A stretch of DNA of 64,000 nt from Oxalobacteraceae bacterium (GCA_027490725.1 JAIXXN010000012.1:1-64000), one strand, 5' to 3'; numbered from the stretch's first letter, positions 18,358 to 29,362 are shown. The notes: generated from the letters alone by a model not told the origin. A program made the numbers and translations.

Positions 18358-18951
18358 ATGCGTAAACGGACCGCCCATCGCTGGCAACTGACCGTGATCA
18401 TGATGGTCGGGGTGTTTGTTGCCGCCGGTAGCTTCTGGCTGGTGCAGGTCGTGAATCAGGCCGGACAGGACGAGCAGGGTGATCCTTACCGCAACGAACC
18501 CGATTACATCATTGACCGCTTCAGTATGGTCAGGATGAATCAGGCGGGCAAGCCGGCATATATTATTTCCGGCGACAAGCTGACCCACCGTCCCGTCGAT
18601 GACACTTCGGAGATCGATAAGCCGTATGTGCACAGTCTGGCCGGCGCCCAGCCGCCCATGCAGATGCATGCGCAGACTGCCCATGTCGATCAGGGCAATA
18701 CGCGGGTGCGGCTGGATGGTAATGTCGATGTGCTGCGCCCTGCCACGGCGCAAGCGGCGGCGATGCGTCTGACCACGCCGACCCTGACGATCTACCCGGA
18801 CGAAGAACGTATGGAAACGGCCAGTGCCGTGCAACTGGAGCTAGGACAGTCCCGTGCGACAGGCATAGGCATGAAAGCGAATAATGCCACCCGCGAAGTG
18901 CAGTTGGGTGGTCGCGGGCAACTGGTGTTGCCGGCGCGTGCAGCGCACTGA
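18358..18951 (+). CDS. lptC: LPS export ABC transporter periplasmic protein LptC
   Basis: A bitopic inner-membrane protein of 197 residues. A short basic N-terminus precedes one transmembrane helix (LTVIMMVGVFVAAGSFWLV, about 11-30), followed by a periplasmic beta-jellyroll that hands LPS from LptBFG to LptA. It has the AAGGGAG ribosome-binding site. Sequence conservation is low, as usual for LptC; position between kdsC and lptA makes the call firm. Confidence 0.92.
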   Translation: MRKRTAHRWQLTVIMMVGVFVAAGSFWLVQVVNQAGQDEQGDPYRNEPDYIIDRFSMVRMNQAGKPAYIISGDKLTHRPVDDTSEIDKPYVHSLAGAQPPMQMHAQTAHVDQGNTRVRLDGNVDVLRPATAQAAAMRLTTPTLTIYPDEERMETASAVQLELGQSRATGIGMKANNATREVQLGGRGQLVLPARAAH

Positions 18952-18981
18952 TCGCGCTAACGCTAACCAAAGGAATCGAAG

Positions 18982-19560
18982 ATGATGAAAAAACTGATGC
19001 TGGCGCTTGCGCTGTGCGGTCTGCTTGCCCCGGTGGCGCAGGCGGAAAAAGCCGATGCCTCGAAACCGACCAAGATCGATTACGATGATCTGCAGATCGA
19101 TGACGTCAAGCAGATCAAGACGCTGATCGGCAATGTGGTGCTGACGCGCGGCACGCTGCTGCTGAAGTCGCCCAAAGCCGTGATGACCACCGATCCGGAA
19201 GGCTATACCTTTGTGGTGCTGACTAGCACCCCCGGTACGCCTGCCACCTTCCGCCAGAAGCGCGACGGTGCCGGTGAGCAGTGGGTGGAAGGCGAAGCCG
19301 AGCGCATCGAGTACAGCGACAAGACCGATCTGGTGAAACTGTTTTCCAAGGCAAAAATTCGCCGTCTGGAAGCGAACCGCCTGAGCGATGAAGTCGATGG
19401 CGAATTCATTTCCTACGATAGCCGCAAAGAACAGTTCGCGGTGAAGAATAGTGTCACGGGTGAAAGCAAACCCGGTGCCGGTCGTGGCACCATGGTGATC
19501 CAGCCAGTGCAGCGCGGCCCGGTTCCGGCCGCCTCGACTCCGCCTGCGACAGGGAAATAA
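18982..19560 (+). CDS. lptA: Lipopolysaccharide transport periplasmic protein LptA
   Basis: 192 residues, OstA/LptA family. It has a signal peptide [21 protein letters not shown] (cleaved after residue 21), a beta-jellyroll with the [14 protein letters not shown] repeat, and a C-terminal Pro/Ala tail. It forms the periplasmic bridge between LptC and LptD. AAAGGAA precedes the start. A second ATG directly follows the first. Confidence 0.95.
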   Translation: MMKKLMLALALCGLLAPVAQAEKADASKPTKIDYDDLQIDDVKQIKTLIGNVVLTRGTLLLKSPKAVMTTDPEGYTFVVLTSTPGTPATFRQKRDGAGEQWVEGEAERIEYSDKTDLVKLFSKAKIRRLEANRLSDEVDGEFISYDSRKEQFAVKNSVTGESKPGAGRGTMVIQPVQRGPVPAASTPPATGK

Positions 19561-19562
19561 CC

Positions 19563-20315
19563 ATGACCCCTTCCTGCGGTAGCACCCTGATCGTCAAGGG
19601 TTTGCAAAAAAGTTATGGCAAGCGTCAGGTGGTGCACGATGTGTCGCTGCAAGTGGCGTGTGGCGAAGTGGTGGGCTTGCTGGGGCCGAATGGTGCCGGT
19701 AAAACCACCTCGTTCTACATGATCGTGGGACTGGTGCCCTCGGACGCCGGCACCATTGATATCAGCGGCACCGATATCTCCAGCCTGCCGATCCACCGGC
19801 GCGCTACGCTGGGCCTGTCTTACCTGCCGCAGGAAGCGTCAGTATTCCGCAAGTTGACGGTGGAGGAAAATATCCGCGCCGTCCTCGAAATTCAGAAAGT
19901 TGACGGCAAGTCTTTATCCAAGGCTGCCATTGATGAACGGCTCAATACCCTGCTGGCCGATTTGCAAATCGAAAAGCTGCGCGATAACCCCGCCCTCTCG
20001 CTCTCGGGCGGGGAGCGGCGCCGGGTGGAAATCGCGCGGGCACTGGCGACCAATCCCCGCTTTGTGCTGCTGGACGAACCATTCGCCGGGGTCGACCCGA
20101 TTGCCGTCATCGAGATCCAGCGCATTGTGCGCTTCCTCAAGGAACGTGGCATCGGCGTCCTCATTACCGATCACAATGTGCGCGAAACGCTGGGCATCTG
20201 CGACCGTGCATATATCATCAACCAGGGCACGGTACTGGCTTCAGGCCGTCCAGACGACATCATTGCCAATGAGTCAGTGCGTCGCGTGTATCTGGGTGAA
20301 CACTTCCGAATGTAA
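19563..20315 (+). CDS. lptB: LPS export ABC transporter ATP-binding protein LptB
   Basis: A cytosolic ATPase driving LptFG. 250 residues with Walker [11 protein letters not shown], the Q-loop in YLPQEASVF, signature [15 protein letters not shown], Walker [14 protein letters not shown] and the H-loop in ITDHNVRET. It starts two bases after the lptA stop. The order lptA-lptB-rpoN is conserved across proteobacteria. Confidence 0.97.
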   Translation: MTPSCGSTLIVKGLQKSYGKRQVVHDVSLQVACGEVVGLLGPNGAGKTTSFYMIVGLVPSDAGTIDISGTDISSLPIHRRATLGLSYLPQEASVFRKLTVEENIRAVLEIQKVDGKSLSKAAIDERLNTLLADLQIEKLRDNPALSLSGGERRRVEIARALATNPRFVLLDEPFAGVDPIAVIEIQRIVRFLKERGIGVLITDHNVRETLGICDRAYIINQGTVLASGRPDDIIANESVRRVYLGEHFRM

Positions 20316-20329
20316 GCCCCATAAGCCTC

Positions 20330-21808
20330 ATGAAACAGTCTTTGCAACTGCGCACTTCGCAACATCTGGCGCTGACACCCCAGCTACAGCAGTCGATCCG
20401 GCTGCTGCAGTTGTCCACGCTGGAATTGCATCAGGAACTGGAACAACTACTGACCGATAATCCTTTGCTGGAACGGTTGGACGATCCGCTCGACCGTTCG
20501 CTACGGCTGCTGTCCGATGGTGCCATCAGCCAGACGGCGCCGTCCGGCGAAGCCCCGCCCGAAGGCCCGCCGAGCCAGCAGGAAGCACCGGCTGCCGATG
20601 CCGATAGCTATGACGGTCCGGCCGCCGATACCGAGAGCACCAGCAGCGAAGCCGATGTCGACTGGAGCGACGCCGGCCGCAGCAAGGCGCCTGACGATGA
20701 AGACTCGCGTCCGCAACTGGAAGCGAGCCACTGCACCCTGCGCGATCATCTGATGGAGCAGATGCGCGTGACGGTGCTGCAGCAGCGCGACCGCGCACTG
20801 GTCGAACTGATGATCGATGCGCTCGACGAGAACGGTTATCTGGAAGAGTCGCTGGAAGAGATACTGGCGCGTCTGCCGGAAGAGCTGGAACTCGAGCTCG
20901 ACGAATTGCAGACCGCCTTGTCATTGCTGCAAAGTTTCGATCCGGTCGGGGTCGGTGCACGCAATGCTTCCGAATGTCTGGCGCTGCAGATCAAGCGTTT
21001 GCCCGGTGTGCCGATGGTGACCCGGCGTATGGCGTTGGCAATTGTTGAAAATCATTTGACCTGGTTTGCACAGCGCGATTTCAACAAATTAAAGAAATCT
21101 TTGCTGTGTGATGACGAAGATTTGCGCGAAGCACAAACCGTGATCCGCCAGTGCAATCCTCATCCCGGCGCCGCGTTTGCCAGCGGCAGTTCAGATTATG
21201 TGGTGCCCGATGTGATCGTCAAAAAAGCCCGCAACGGCTGGCAAGTGAGCCTGAACAACGACGTTATGCCGCGCTTGCGCGTGAATGCCATGTACGCCAA
21301 CCTGCTCAAGCAGGGCAAAGGCGAGGGCGCGATGGGCGCGCAGCTGCAGGAAGCCAAGTGGCTGATCAAGAATATGCGGCAGCGTTTCGATACAATTTTG
21401 CGCGTTGCACAAGCGATAGTAGAACGACAAAAGAACTTTTTCTCGCACGGCGCGGTCGCAATGAGACCCCTTGTGCTGCGCGAAATAGCTGATACACTAG
21501 GTCTACACGAGAGCACTATTTCTCGGGTAACAACTCAAAAATATATGCTGACTCCGCACGGCATGTTTGAGCTGAAATACTTTTTTGGTAGCCATGTCGC
21601 CACCGAAGCGGGAGGGGAAGCAAGTTCGACGGCGATACGCGCACTCATCGTGCAATTGACAGGAGCAGAAGACCCGAAAAACCCTTTATCTGACAGTAAG
21701 ATTGCGGACATGCTCGGCGAACAAGGCATGGTAATTGCGCGACGCACTGTTGCCAAATACCGGGAAGCATTGAGAATCCCGCCAGTCAGTCTCCGCAAGT
21801 CTTTGTAG
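20330..21808 (+). CDS. rpoN: RNA polymerase sigma-54 factor
   Basis: 492 residues. Region I is Gln/Leu-rich ([20 protein letters not shown]), for activator response. An acidic region II (about 60-125) is rich in Asp/Glu/Ala/Ser, then comes the core-binding domain. The HTH around [15 protein letters not shown] recognises the -12 element, and the RpoN box [10 protein letters not shown] near the C-terminus recognises -24. All regions needed for activity are visible. It follows lptB by 14 bp and is probably in the same transcript. Confidence 0.97.
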   Translation: MKQSLQLRTSQHLALTPQLQQSIRLLQLSTLELHQELEQLLTDNPLLERLDDPLDRSLRLLSDGAISQTAPSGEAPPEGPPSQQEAPAADADSYDGPAADTESTSSEADVDWSDAGRSKAPDDEDSRPQLEASHCTLRDHLMEQMRVTVLQQRDRALVELMIDALDENGYLEESLEEILARLPEELELELDELQTALSLLQSFDPVGVGARNASECLALQIKRLPGVPMVTRRMALAIVENHLTWFAQRDFNKLKKSLLCDDEDLREAQTVIRQCNPHPGAAFASGSSDYVVPDVIVKKARNGWQVSLNNDVMPRLRVNAMYANLLKQGKGEGAMGAQLQEAKWLIKNMRQRFDTILRVAQAIVERQKNFFSHGAVAMRPLVLREIADTLGLHESTISRVTTQKYMLTPHGMFELKYFFGSHVATEAGGEASSTAIRALIVQLTGAEDPKNPLSDSKIADMLGEQGMVIARRTVAKYREALRIPPVSLRKSL

Positions 21809-21882
21809 TTATCTGGTTCCTGTGCGCCCGGCAGCAATGGGCAGCGCACTAACCGCCAGTGACATCATCTTTAGGAGTGTGT

Positions 21883-22239
21883 ATGAATCTCACCATCAGT
21901 GGACATCATGTAGAAGTGACCGCAGCGATCCGGGAATATGTGCAAAACAAACTGGAACGCGTCACCCGCCACTTTGATCAAGTGATTGATATTGCTGTCA
22001 TCCTGACTGTAGATAACCTTAAAGAGAAAGAGAAACGCCAGAAGGCTGAAATCAATCTGCGCATGTCGGGCAAAACCGTGTACGTGGAAAGCCTGTCGCA
22101 AGATCTGTATGCCGCCATCGACACCCTGATCGATAAACTCGATCGTCAGGTGATGAAGTACAAAGCCAAGGTGCAAGATCATGGCCATGACGCCATCAAG
22201 CATCTGCCGGACAGCTACGAACCTGCCGCCGCGCTATAA
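21883..22239 (+). CDS. hpf: Ribosome hibernation promoting factor, short form
   Basis: 118 residues of the sigma-54 modulation/S30EA family. It binds the 30S decoding region and promotes 100S dimers in stationary phase. It starts [20 protein letters not shown] and lacks the C-terminal extension of long HPF. GGAG lies six bases before ATG 21883; an upstream in-frame start at 21859 lacks such a site. It completes the rpoN-hpf pair; the usual next gene, ptsN, is not here but 3 kb away on the other strand. Confidence 0.95.
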   Translation: MNLTISGHHVEVTAAIREYVQNKLERVTRHFDQVIDIAVILTVDNLKEKEKRQKAEINLRMSGKTVYVESLSQDLYAAIDTLIDKLDRQVMKYKAKVQDHGHDAIKHLPDSYEPAAAL

Positions 22240-22262
22240 GCCGGTCTGAGCAATAACCGATC

Positions 22263-22287
22263 AAGGGCGCTATCAGCGCCCTTTTTT
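22263..22287 (+). terminator. Rho-independent terminator after hpf
   Basis: AAGGGCGC-TATCA-GCGCCCTT followed by Ts; the stem 22264-22270/22276-22282 is perfect. It ends the lpt-rpoN-hpf transcript. Confidence 0.88.
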
Positions 22288-22358
22288 GCGTCTGGAGGCT
22301 AGCCTGTAGCGCGCGCCGGCACAGTAGAATAGGGTCTTTCCACGCATCGATAGATCCC

Positions 22359-23441
22359 ATGAGCGAATACCTCCACAGCAGCGTTAGCAACGGTACCGGC
22401 TATCTGGTACTCGACCGGCCCAAGGCCCTCAATTCCCTGTCGCTGGAGATGGTGCGCAGCATGACTGCCACGCTGCTGGCCTGGCGCGACGCGCCGGAAG
22501 TGGCTGCCGTGGTGATACGCAGCAGTAGCGAAAAAGCCTTCTGTGCTGGTGGCGATATCCGTTTCTTCTACGATGTCGGGCGCGGCACGCCACAGGGCGG
22601 CAGTGCCTTGTTGGAAGACTTCTTCACGGAAGAATATGCGCTAAATCATTTAATTCATTTCTATCCGAAGCCGTATATCTCGCTGATGGAAGGGGTGGTG
22701 ATGGGCGGCGGCATGGGCGTGGCGCAGGGCGGCCCCGACTGCCGCATCCGCATCGTCACCGAGCGTACCAAGATGGCCATGCCGGAAGTGAATATCGGCC
22801 TGTTCCCCGATGTGGGCGGCAGTTACTTCCTGTCGCGTGCGCCAGGCCAGCTGGGCCACTATCTGGGCGTGACGGGCGTGACCATCGGCGCGGCCGATGC
22901 CCTGTATGCGGGGCTGGCCGATTATTTCCTGCCACAGGCGGAAATGGCCGCCCTGCTGGCGCTGCTCGAGCGCACTGCCGGGAAGGATCTGCGGGCAGCG
23001 ATTGCGGCCTTCGCAGCGCCGTTCCAGAGCGCCGTGGGGGAGAGTTCGCTGGCGCTCCAGCGTGCCGCGATCGATCACCATTTTGCGGCCGGCTCGGTGC
23101 CGGCCATTATGGCGTCCCTGCAGCAGGACGCTAGCGAGTTTGCCGGGAAAACCCTGCAGGTGATGGCCAGCCGTTCGCCGCTGATGATGTGCGTGACACA
23201 CGAACTGATCCGGCGTGGCGCTGCGCTCGATGTGGCCGGCTGTTTGCGCATGGAGCGCGCGCTGGTACGCCGCAACTTTGAACATGGCGAGGTGCTGGAG
23301 GGGGTGCGTGCGCTGGTGATCGACAAGGACAATGCGCCGCAGTGGCGACCTGCCAGCGTGGCCGAGGTTAGCCTCGAACAGGTGCACAGCATGTTCGCCC
23401 CCGTCTGGCCAGACTACGCCCATCCGCTACGCCACCTGTAG
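22359..23441 (+). CDS. 3-hydroxyisobutyryl-CoA hydrolase-like enoyl-CoA hydratase/isomerase family protein
   Basis: 360 residues, crotonase fold with the longer C-terminus of the HIBCH group. The CoA-binding/oxyanion segment FCAGGDIRFFYD is near 67, a second glycine-rich turn is EGVVMGGGMGVAQGG, and the diagnostic block PEVNIGLFPDVGGSYFLSR is near 144. It retains the Glu and Asp that distinguish HIBCH hydrolases from hydratases, so a thioesterase step in valine degradation is likely. No valine-catabolic neighbours are present. It lies between hpf and rapZ and ends four bases from the convergent rapZ. Confidence 0.85.
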   Translation: MSEYLHSSVSNGTGYLVLDRPKALNSLSLEMVRSMTATLLAWRDAPEVAAVVIRSSSEKAFCAGGDIRFFYDVGRGTPQGGSALLEDFFTEEYALNHLIHFYPKPYISLMEGVVMGGGMGVAQGGPDCRIRIVTERTKMAMPEVNIGLFPDVGGSYFLSRAPGQLGHYLGVTGVTIGAADALYAGLADYFLPQAEMAALLALLERTAGKDLRAAIAAFAAPFQSAVGESSLALQRAAIDHHFAAGSVPAIMASLQQDASEFAGKTLQVMASRSPLMMCVTHELIRRGAALDVAGCLRMERALVRRNFEHGEVLEGVRALVIDKDNAPQWRPASVAEVSLEQVHSMFAPVWPDYAHPLRHL

Positions 23442-23445
23442 CAGC

Positions 23446-24306
23446 TTATTGTTCGCGGTGGCGCAGGACGACTTTTTCGCTCGCCTGGAAGTAGGCGGCC
23501 AGTTGTTCGGCCATGTAGACGGAGCGGTGCTGGCCGCCCGTGCAGCCGACCGCCACCGTCAGATAGCTACGGTTATCGGTCTTGAAGGACGGTAGCCACT
23601 TCTCGATGAAGTTGCGGATATCGGTGTACAGCTCGAGCGCGCTAGGCTGGGCGTTGAGGAAATCGATCACGGGACCATCGCGTCCCGTCAGCGGGCGCAG
23701 CGTCAGGTCGTAATACGGGTTGGGCAGAGCCCGCACATCGAATACGAAATCGGCATCGAGCGGTACCCCGAGCTTGAAGGCAAATGATTCGAAGAACAGA
23801 ATCAGCGGAGCCCGTTCGATCGCCACCAGATCTTTGACCCAGGCGCGCAGTTTATTGGCGCTCAGTTCCGAGGTATCGACTACGTGGCCGAGCTTTTCGA
23901 TCGGTGCCAGTCGTTCGCGCTCTTCCTGGATGCATTCGATCAGGGTGCGTCGTGCGGCCGGATTCTGTCCCGGGTACAGTTCGTGCGACAGCGGATGGCT
24001 GCGGCGGGTTTCCGAGAAGCGCGCCACCAGCGAGTGGGTGTTCGCGGTCAGGAACATCACTTTGACATCGTGGCCCTGTTCGCGCAGATGTTTCACATCG
24101 TCCGGCAGACTGGCCAGCGAGGCCGAGCTGCGCGCGTCGACGGCCACCGCCAGCGCTTCCATGCCTTCCTTGACCAGCGTGTCGACCAGACTGGCTAGCA
24201 AGGCCGGCGGCAGATTGTCGACACAGTAATAGCCAGTATCCTCAAGCACGTTGAGGGCGACGGATTTGCCGGAGCCGGAAATACCGGTAAGGAGAACGAT
24301 GCGCAT
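23446..24306 (-). CDS. rapZ: RNase adapter protein / nucleotide-binding protein RapZ
   Basis: 286 residues. The N-terminal P-loop is GISGSGKS (8-15) and the C-terminal domain carries [19 protein letters not shown] near 250. In E. coli it guides RNase E to the small RNA GlmZ and senses glucosamine 6-phosphate. Whether a GlmZ-like RNA exists in betaproteobacteria is unclear. It is the third gene of the minus-strand operon ptsN-hprK-rapZ, 30 bp after hprK. Confidence 0.95.
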   Translation of the reverse strand: MRIVLLTGISGSGKSVALNVLEDTGYYCVDNLPPALLASLVDTLVKEGMEALAVAVDARSSASLASLPDDVKHLREQGHDVKVMFLTANTHSLVARFSETRRSHPLSHELYPGQNPAARRTLIECIQEERERLAPIEKLGHVVDTSELSANKLRAWVKDLVAIERAPLILFFESFAFKLGVPLDADFVFDVRALPNPYYDLTLRPLTGRDGPVIDFLNAQPSALELYTDIRNFIEKWLPSFKTDNRSYLTVAVGCTGGQHRSVYMAEQLAAYFQASEKVVLRHREQ

Positions 24307-24336
24307 AGGTCAGGATGATACCGCAAGGCGGAAAAG

Positions 24337-25272
24337 TTAGTCGGCGCTCATGGCCTGGCGCTGGCGTTCCATGAATTCCTGCAGTGTATCAATGCCGCGC
24401 AGTTGCAGAATCGTGTTGCGCACGGCCGCTTCCAGCAGCACCGCAATGTTGCGACCGGCCGCCACGGGAATCACCACCTTGCGCACTGGCAGGCCCAGCA
24501 CATCCTCGGTAGGGAACTGGAAGGGCAGACGTTCGACTTCTTCATCGGCCGCACCACGCCGCACCAGATGCACGATCAGCTTCAGCCGCATTTTGCGGCG
24601 CACCGCCGTTTCGCCAAAGATGGCTTTGATGTCCAGCAGCCCCAGCCCGCGCACTTCCAGCAGGTTCTGCAGCAGCGCCGGGCAGCGCCCTTCGATCATA
24701 TTCGGGGCGATGCGCGAGAATTCGACGGCATCGTCGGCGACCAGACCGTGCGAACGGGAAATCAGTTCCAGCCCCAGCTCGCTCTTGCCCAGTCCGGAGT
24801 CGCCCGTAATCAGCACACCCACGCCCAGCACGTCCATGAACACGCCGTGCATGATGATGCGTTGCGCCAGCTTTTTCGACAGGTAGACGCGCAGGAAGTC
24901 GATCACCTGCGCGGCTGGCAGCGGGGTCGAGAAGAGCGGGATATTTTTTTCGTCGCAGATGGCGAGAATGTCGGGCGGCGTTTCCAGCCCCTGGGCAATG
25001 ATCAGCGCGGGCGGGCCGCCGTTGATCAGTTCGCCAATCACGTGGGCGCGCGTCAGTGATTTCAGCCGCTGGTAGTAATTGATTTCCTGATGGCCGAAGA
25101 CTTGAATCCGGCCCGGGTGGATGGTGTTCAGGTGACCGACCTGATCGGCGGCCGAGGCGACGTCACCGGAAATCAGGCGTTCGCCGCCGGGGAAGCCGGC
25201 GAACCAGCCAAGCTGCAAACTTTCGCGATTATCGTCGTACAGTCTTTGTATCGTCAGCGGCGTTTGCAGCAT
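24337..25272 (-). CDS. hprK: HPr kinase/phosphorylase
   Basis: 311 residues. The N-terminal domain is followed by a P-loop kinase domain with [17 protein letters not shown] near 155 and the HprK signature [15 protein letters not shown] near 205. It phosphorylates or dephosphorylates HPr on Ser46. In betaproteobacteria it belongs to an incomplete regulatory PTS with PtsN, linking carbon, nitrogen and envelope state. It lies 67 bp after ptsN. Confidence 0.96.
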   Translation of the reverse strand: MLQTPLTIQRLYDDNRESLQLGWFAGFPGGERLISGDVASAADQVGHLNTIHPGRIQVFGHQEINYYQRLKSLTRAHVIGELINGGPPALIIAQGLETPPDILAICDEKNIPLFSTPLPAAQVIDFLRVYLSKKLAQRIIMHGVFMDVLGVGVLITGDSGLGKSELGLELISRSHGLVADDAVEFSRIAPNMIEGRCPALLQNLLEVRGLGLLDIKAIFGETAVRRKMRLKLIVHLVRRGAADEEVERLPFQFPTEDVLGLPVRKVVIPVAAGRNIAVLLEAAVRNTILQLRGIDTLQEFMERQRQAMSAD

Positions 25273-25339
25273 GGGGCGTCTTCGTGATGGGTTGAACTAG
25301 TGTCTAGTGTAACCCATAGTCAGACGCCTGCCACGTGGC

Positions 25340-25822
25340 TTAACCGGCTGCCTGCAGCGTCGGTACCCAGCTGATGATGCGCTGGTACACGGAAGCCGGA
25401 TCGGGATCCGTGCTCAAAGCCGTGCGGAATGCGTCATCGGAGAACATTTCGGCGATCTCCGAGAGGATCTCCAGATGCTGCTGGGTGACGTGGTCGGGAA
25501 TCAGCAGGAAAAACAACAGATTGACGGGTTTGCCATCGGGCGACTCGAAGGGAATCGGTTCGGCCAGTCGCACAAACGCGGCCAGCGGCGATTTCAGACT
25601 CTTGATGCCTTTGACGCGGCCGTGCGGCACGGCCACGCCATGCCCCAGACCGGTGGAACCGAGTCGCTCGCGCGCGAACAGATTGTCCGACACGGTAGAG
25701 CGGGCGATGCCGCAGTTGTTTTCGAAGATCAGACCGGCTTGCTCGAATGCCCGCTTCTTGCTGGACACTTCCAGGTCGAGCTGCACGTTTTCCAGAGAGA
25801 GTATTTTGCTAAGGTTATTCAT
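25340..25822 (-). CDS. ptsN: PTS IIA-like nitrogen-regulatory protein PtsN (EIIA-Ntr)
   Basis: 160 residues of the PTS EIIA type 2 fold. The phosphorylated histidine is His67 in HGVAVPHGR. No EIIB or EIIC is fused, so this is a regulator, not a sugar transporter. It is the first gene of the operon, with a TATAAT-type -10 about 45 bp upstream. In most proteobacteria it sits directly after hpf; here it is on the opposite strand, 3.6 kb from rpoN-hpf. Confidence 0.95.
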   Translation of the reverse strand: MNNLSKILSLENVQLDLEVSSKKRAFEQAGLIFENNCGIARSTVSDNLFARERLGSTGLGHGVAVPHGRVKGIKSLKSPLAAFVRLAEPIPFESPDGKPVNLLFFLLIPDHVTQQHLEILSEIAEMFSDDAFRTALSTDPDPASVYQRIISWVPTLQAAG

Positions 25823-25867
25823 ATTGCGAATAGAATGTTGCGGCGCACAAATGCGGCCTGCGAGCGC

Positions 25868-25873
25868 ATTATA
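25868..25873 (-). promoter_or_regulatory. Candidate -10 box for ptsN-hprK-rapZ
   Basis: The reverse strand reads TATAAT here, 45 bp upstream of the ptsN ATG. The -35 region (CGGGTT) is weak. Confidence 0.4.
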
Positions 25874-26015
25874 GGCCTTTTTCTGTACGGAACCCGGAAA
25901 ACGCGATTGCCCAGTCGGGCAGGCTGGAAAGCATGCCCATCTGCGTATGATACGCCTGATTCAGCGCAGCCGATCAGAAATCCCGTGTGCTGGAGAGGCC
26001 CGACGGCTGCCTGCT

Positions 26016-26849
26016 TTACTGACGGGCGCCGCGCAGATTGGCGGGCTTGCTGGCGCTGCTGAAGTTGCTGCGCCACGGATTGATATCCAGACCGCCGCGG
26101 CGCGTATAGCGCGCGTACACGGCCAGTTGCTGGGGATGGCACTGGCGCAGGATGTCAATGAAGATGCGCTCCACGCATTGCTCGTGGAATTCATTATGCT
26201 CGCGGAAGCCGATCAGGTAGCGCAGCAGGCTTTCCTGATCGATCTGGGGACCCGAGTAATGGATCTGCACGCTGGCCCAGTCCGGCTGGCCGGTGACCAG
26301 ACAGTTCGATTTCAGCAGGTGTGACACCAGTTTTTCCTGCACCGGTTCTTCGTCCAGCGCCGCTTTCAGCAGCGACGGGTCGGGGCTGTAGTGATCCACG
26401 TCGATGTCCAGTCGGTCGAGCAGCAGGCCGTCCAGTTCGCCCATTTCCAGCATGCCGAATTCTTCCGGCTGGGTCAGCGAGATGTGTACATTGCCACCCG
26501 CTGCCGCCGAGAGATCCTGCTGCAGCAAGGTCTTCAGTGCCACCACGCTATCGAGGCGGGTCTGGTTGAAGGAGTTCAGGTAGAGCTTGAACGATTTCGA
26601 TTCGATGATGTTGGGTGTGTCGGCCGGCACGGTAATGCGGGCGATCGCCACTTGCGGTTTACCGCGCTGGTTCAGCCACGAGATTTCGTAGGCGTTCCAG
26701 ATGTCCACCCCGAAGAAGGGCATGGTGCCCGTCAGACCCAGTTCGTCGCGCTTGCCCTGTCGCGCAATCGGGAACAGCAATTCCGGTGCGTAATCGGTGC
26801 GGTAGGCAGAGGTTTTTCCCAGCGGGGACAGGTCGGCGGTATTGGTCAT
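26016..26849 (-). CDS. queF: NADPH-dependent 7-cyano-7-deazaguanine reductase
   Basis: It reduces preQ0 to preQ1 in queuosine synthesis. 277 residues of the long bimodular (YqcD/E. coli) type. The nucleophile Cys is in the [15 protein letters not shown] block, and the general acid Asp follows seven residues later. The substrate-binding [14 protein letters not shown] segment is near 220-235. Two upstream ATGs (26879, 26894) are in frame, but homologous N-termini begin near [12 protein letters not shown]. It lies 62 bp downstream of ilvA on the same strand. Confidence 0.95.
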   Translation of the reverse strand: MTNTADLSPLGKTSAYRTDYAPELLFPIARQGKRDELGLTGTMPFFGVDIWNAYEISWLNQRGKPQVAIARITVPADTPNIIESKSFKLYLNSFNQTRLDSVVALKTLLQQDLSAAAGGNVHISLTQPEEFGMLEMGELDGLLLDRLDIDVDHYSPDPSLLKAALDEEPVQEKLVSHLLKSNCLVTGQPDWASVQIHYSGPQIDQESLLRYLIGFREHNEFHEQCVERIFIDILRQCHPQQLAVYARYTRRGGLDINPWRSNFSSASKPANLRGARQ

Positions 26850-26911
26850 GGCGGTTGTGATTGCAGTGAAGGACGGCATGGTAGCGCAAACCATGCCGTC
26901 GTGCCCGGCGC

Positions 26912-28447
26912 TTAGCCGAGGAACAGTTTATACACGGGGTTGGCGCTCTCATCCCAGTAGCGGTAGCCGAGCGTGGTGAGGAACTGGGCGAACTGATCCA
27001 TTTCCTCGGGTGGTACTTGCAGACCGATCAGAATCCGGCCCACGTCACCACCCTGACTGCGGTAGTGGCACAGCGAGATATTCCAGTTGGGCGCCATGGA
27101 ATTGAGGAAGCGCATCAGCGCGCCGGGACGCTCGGGGAACTCGAAACGGTACAGCAGTTCGTCCTGCGCCAGCGCACTCTTGCCGCCGACCAGATGGCGG
27201 ATGTGGGCTTTCGCCAGTTCGTCGTGGGTCAGGTCCAGGGTGCGGAAATCCTGCTCCTCGAAATTGCGCGCCAGCTTGCCCGACTCGTTGCGGTCGGCAA
27301 TCTGCACACCCACGAACACATGGGCTTCATCCTTGTCGCTGATACGGTAGTTGAACTCCGTCACATTGCGCGGACCGACCAGTGCGCAGAAGCGTTTGAA
27401 GCTACCGCGCTGCTCGGGCAGGGTGACGGCAAATACCGCTTCGCGCGCTTCGCCCAGCTCGGCCCGTTCGGCCACAAAGCGCAGGCGGTCGAAGTTCATA
27501 TTGGCGCCGCAGGCGATGGTGATCAGGGTTTCGTTCTGGATCGGGTTCTTGGTCAGCGCAGCGCGTTCGATATACGCTTTGGCACCGGCCACGGCCAGTG
27601 CGCCGGCCGGTTCCAGAATGCTGCGCGTGTCGGTGAACACGTCCTTGATGGCGGCGCAGATGGCGTCGGTATCGACCAGAATGATCTCGTCCACATACTG
27701 CCGGGCCAGGCGGAAGGTTTCCTCGCCCACCAGCCGGACCGCCGTGCCGTCCGAGAACAGGCCGACGTCGGTCAGGGTGACCCGTTCACCGGCCTTGATG
27801 CTGCGCGCCATGGCGTCCGAATCGAGGGTCTGCACGCCGATGATCTTGATGTCGGGACGGATCGCCTTGACGTAGGCGGCGACCCCGGAAATCAGACCGC
27901 CGCCGCCAATGGCGACGAAAATCGCATGGATAGGGCCGGAATGCTGGCGCAGGATTTCCATGCCGATGGTGCCCTGACCGGCGATCACATCGGGATCATC
28001 GAAGGGGTGCACAAAGGTCAGCTTCTGTTCCTGTTCCAGCAACAGGGCCTGATTGTAGGCGTCGGTGTAGGACTCGCCGTGCAGCACCACTTCCACGGAC
28101 GGACCGCCGCGCGCCTTGACGGCGTCGATCTTGACCTGCGGCGTGGTGGTCGGCATCACGATCAGGGCACGGCAGCCCAGCTTGGCGGCGGACAGGGCCA
28201 CACCTTGCGCATGGTTGCCGGCCGAGGCGCAAATCACGCCGCGTTTGCGCTGGGCTTCGCTCAGATGGGCCATTTTGTTGTAGGCGCCACGAATCTTGAA
28301 GCTGAACACGCTCTGCATGTCCTCGCGCTTGTAATAAATTCGGTTGCCGCAGCGCTGCGACAGGGCAGGTGCGAGTTCCAGCGGGGTTTCAGTGGCGACG
28401 TCGTAGACGCGGGCGGTCAGGATTTTCTTCAGGTAGTCGATGGTCAT
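26912..28447 (-). CDS. ilvA: Threonine ammonia-lyase, biosynthetic
   Basis: It makes 2-oxobutanoate from threonine, the committed step to isoleucine. 511 residues: a PLP-dependent catalytic domain (about 1-320) with the Schiff-base lysine K51 in SFKIRGAYN and the glycine-rich [10 protein letters not shown] loop, then two C-terminal ACT-like domains (about 330-511) for allosteric feedback by isoleucine and valine. The last part reads [19 protein letters not shown]. The two-ACT form is the biosynthetic enzyme rather than the catabolic TdcB type. It is divergent from yqaA-like. Confidence 0.96.
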   Translation of the reverse strand: MTIDYLKKILTARVYDVATETPLELAPALSQRCGNRIYYKREDMQSVFSFKIRGAYNKMAHLSEAQRKRGVICASAGNHAQGVALSAAKLGCRALIVMPTTTPQVKIDAVKARGGPSVEVVLHGESYTDAYNQALLLEQEQKLTFVHPFDDPDVIAGQGTIGMEILRQHSGPIHAIFVAIGGGGLISGVAAYVKAIRPDIKIIGVQTLDSDAMARSIKAGERVTLTDVGLFSDGTAVRLVGEETFRLARQYVDEIILVDTDAICAAIKDVFTDTRSILEPAGALAVAGAKAYIERAALTKNPIQNETLITIACGANMNFDRLRFVAERAELGEAREAVFAVTLPEQRGSFKRFCALVGPRNVTEFNYRISDKDEAHVFVGVQIADRNESGKLARNFEEQDFRTLDLTHDELAKAHIRHLVGGKSALAQDELLYRFEFPERPGALMRFLNSMAPNWNISLCHYRSQGGDVGRILIGLQVPPEEMDQFAQFLTTLGYRYWDESANPVYKLFLG

Positions 28448-28603
28448 GGTCTGCAAACATAATGATTCCGGGCCAGATGCTTCTGGTGCGTTCGGTACTT
28501 CAAGCTATGCTAACTAACCGGCGGGTGACCGGGGTGAAGCAGGGCGCAGGCGCTGCGCGGGTGGGCGCGCGCCGATCGATGCAATCGTGCGGATGCAATT
28601 CAT

Positions 28604-28609
28604 TATAAT
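28604..28609 (+). promoter_or_regulatory. Candidate -10 box for the yqaA-like gene
   Basis: A perfect TATAAT 30 bp before the start codon. The -35 region does not match consensus well. Confidence 0.35.
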
Positions 28610-28638
28610 GGACACCTTTCCTCCCACTCAAAGAATGC

Positions 28639-29130
28639 ATGATTGAATCTGCAATTGTCTGGCTGCTGAGCGTACTGGCAGCGCCGCAAGTGGGGCTGAC
28701 TTCCGTGTTTCTGGTGAGTCTGATCTCGGCCACGCTGGTACCGCTGGGTTCGGAACCGGCCGTGTTTGCCGTGGTGAAAGCCAATCCGGCCCTGTTCTGG
28801 GCCGCCATCCTGGTCGCCACCGTGGGGAATACGCTAGGCGGCGTGATCGACTACTGGATGGGCTACAAAGCCAAGCAAACCTTTGCACGCGAGCGCCAGA
28901 GTCGCTGGTTTCACTGGCTGGAGCGCTATGGGGCGAAAACCATGCTGCTGTCCTGGTTGCCCGGGATTGGCGATCCGCTGTGCACGCTGGGTGGCTGGCT
29001 GCACCTGCCGTTCTGGCCCAGTATTGCCTATATGGCGCTGGGAAAACTGCTGCGCTACCTGACCATGACCACGCTGCTGTTGTACGTGCCGGACGGCTTC
29101 TGGCACCGGATCGCGCAAATGCTGGGCTAA
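28639..29130 (+). CDS. YqaA family inner-membrane protein (DedA/VTT-related)
   Basis: 163 residues with three or four hydrophobic segments (LVSLISATLVPLGSEPAVF, AAILVATVGNTLGGVIDYW, a C-terminal helix near LTMTTLLLYVP). The central block SWLPGIGDPLCTLGGWLHL is typical of YqaA/YkoX proteins. VTT-domain proteins are linked to lipid or small-molecule traffic across membranes, but no function is established for YqaA. It is monocistronic and divergent from ilvA. Confidence 0.88.
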   Translation: MIESAIVWLLSVLAAPQVGLTSVFLVSLISATLVPLGSEPAVFAVVKANPALFWAAILVATVGNTLGGVIDYWMGYKAKQTFARERQSRWFHWLERYGAKTMLLSWLPGIGDPLCTLGGWLHLPFWPSIAYMALGKLLRYLTMTTLLLYVPDGFWHRIAQMLG

Positions 29131-29362
29131 TTTGGTGCAATTAATCATATTGTCATTCTTGTGAATACTTGAATTTTATTTAGTTTATCGTGCATTCTCG
29201 GCATTGTTTGCCAATCAAAGTCGGATTTTTCAAATTTTTAGCGGATTGTTGCGTCACCGATTAGCCCTAGCACCTTGAAGGCTGTTCCGGCGTGGTGCGC
29301 CGCAATACGCTAGAATGACCCTCCCGGCTAATGTCTATAGTCGTCTCCTGTCGAATCGCAAT

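Noticed and set aside
28448..28638. A leader peptide or attenuator for ilvA
   Set aside because: No short frame rich in Ile, Val or Leu codons followed by a terminator was seen on the minus strand.
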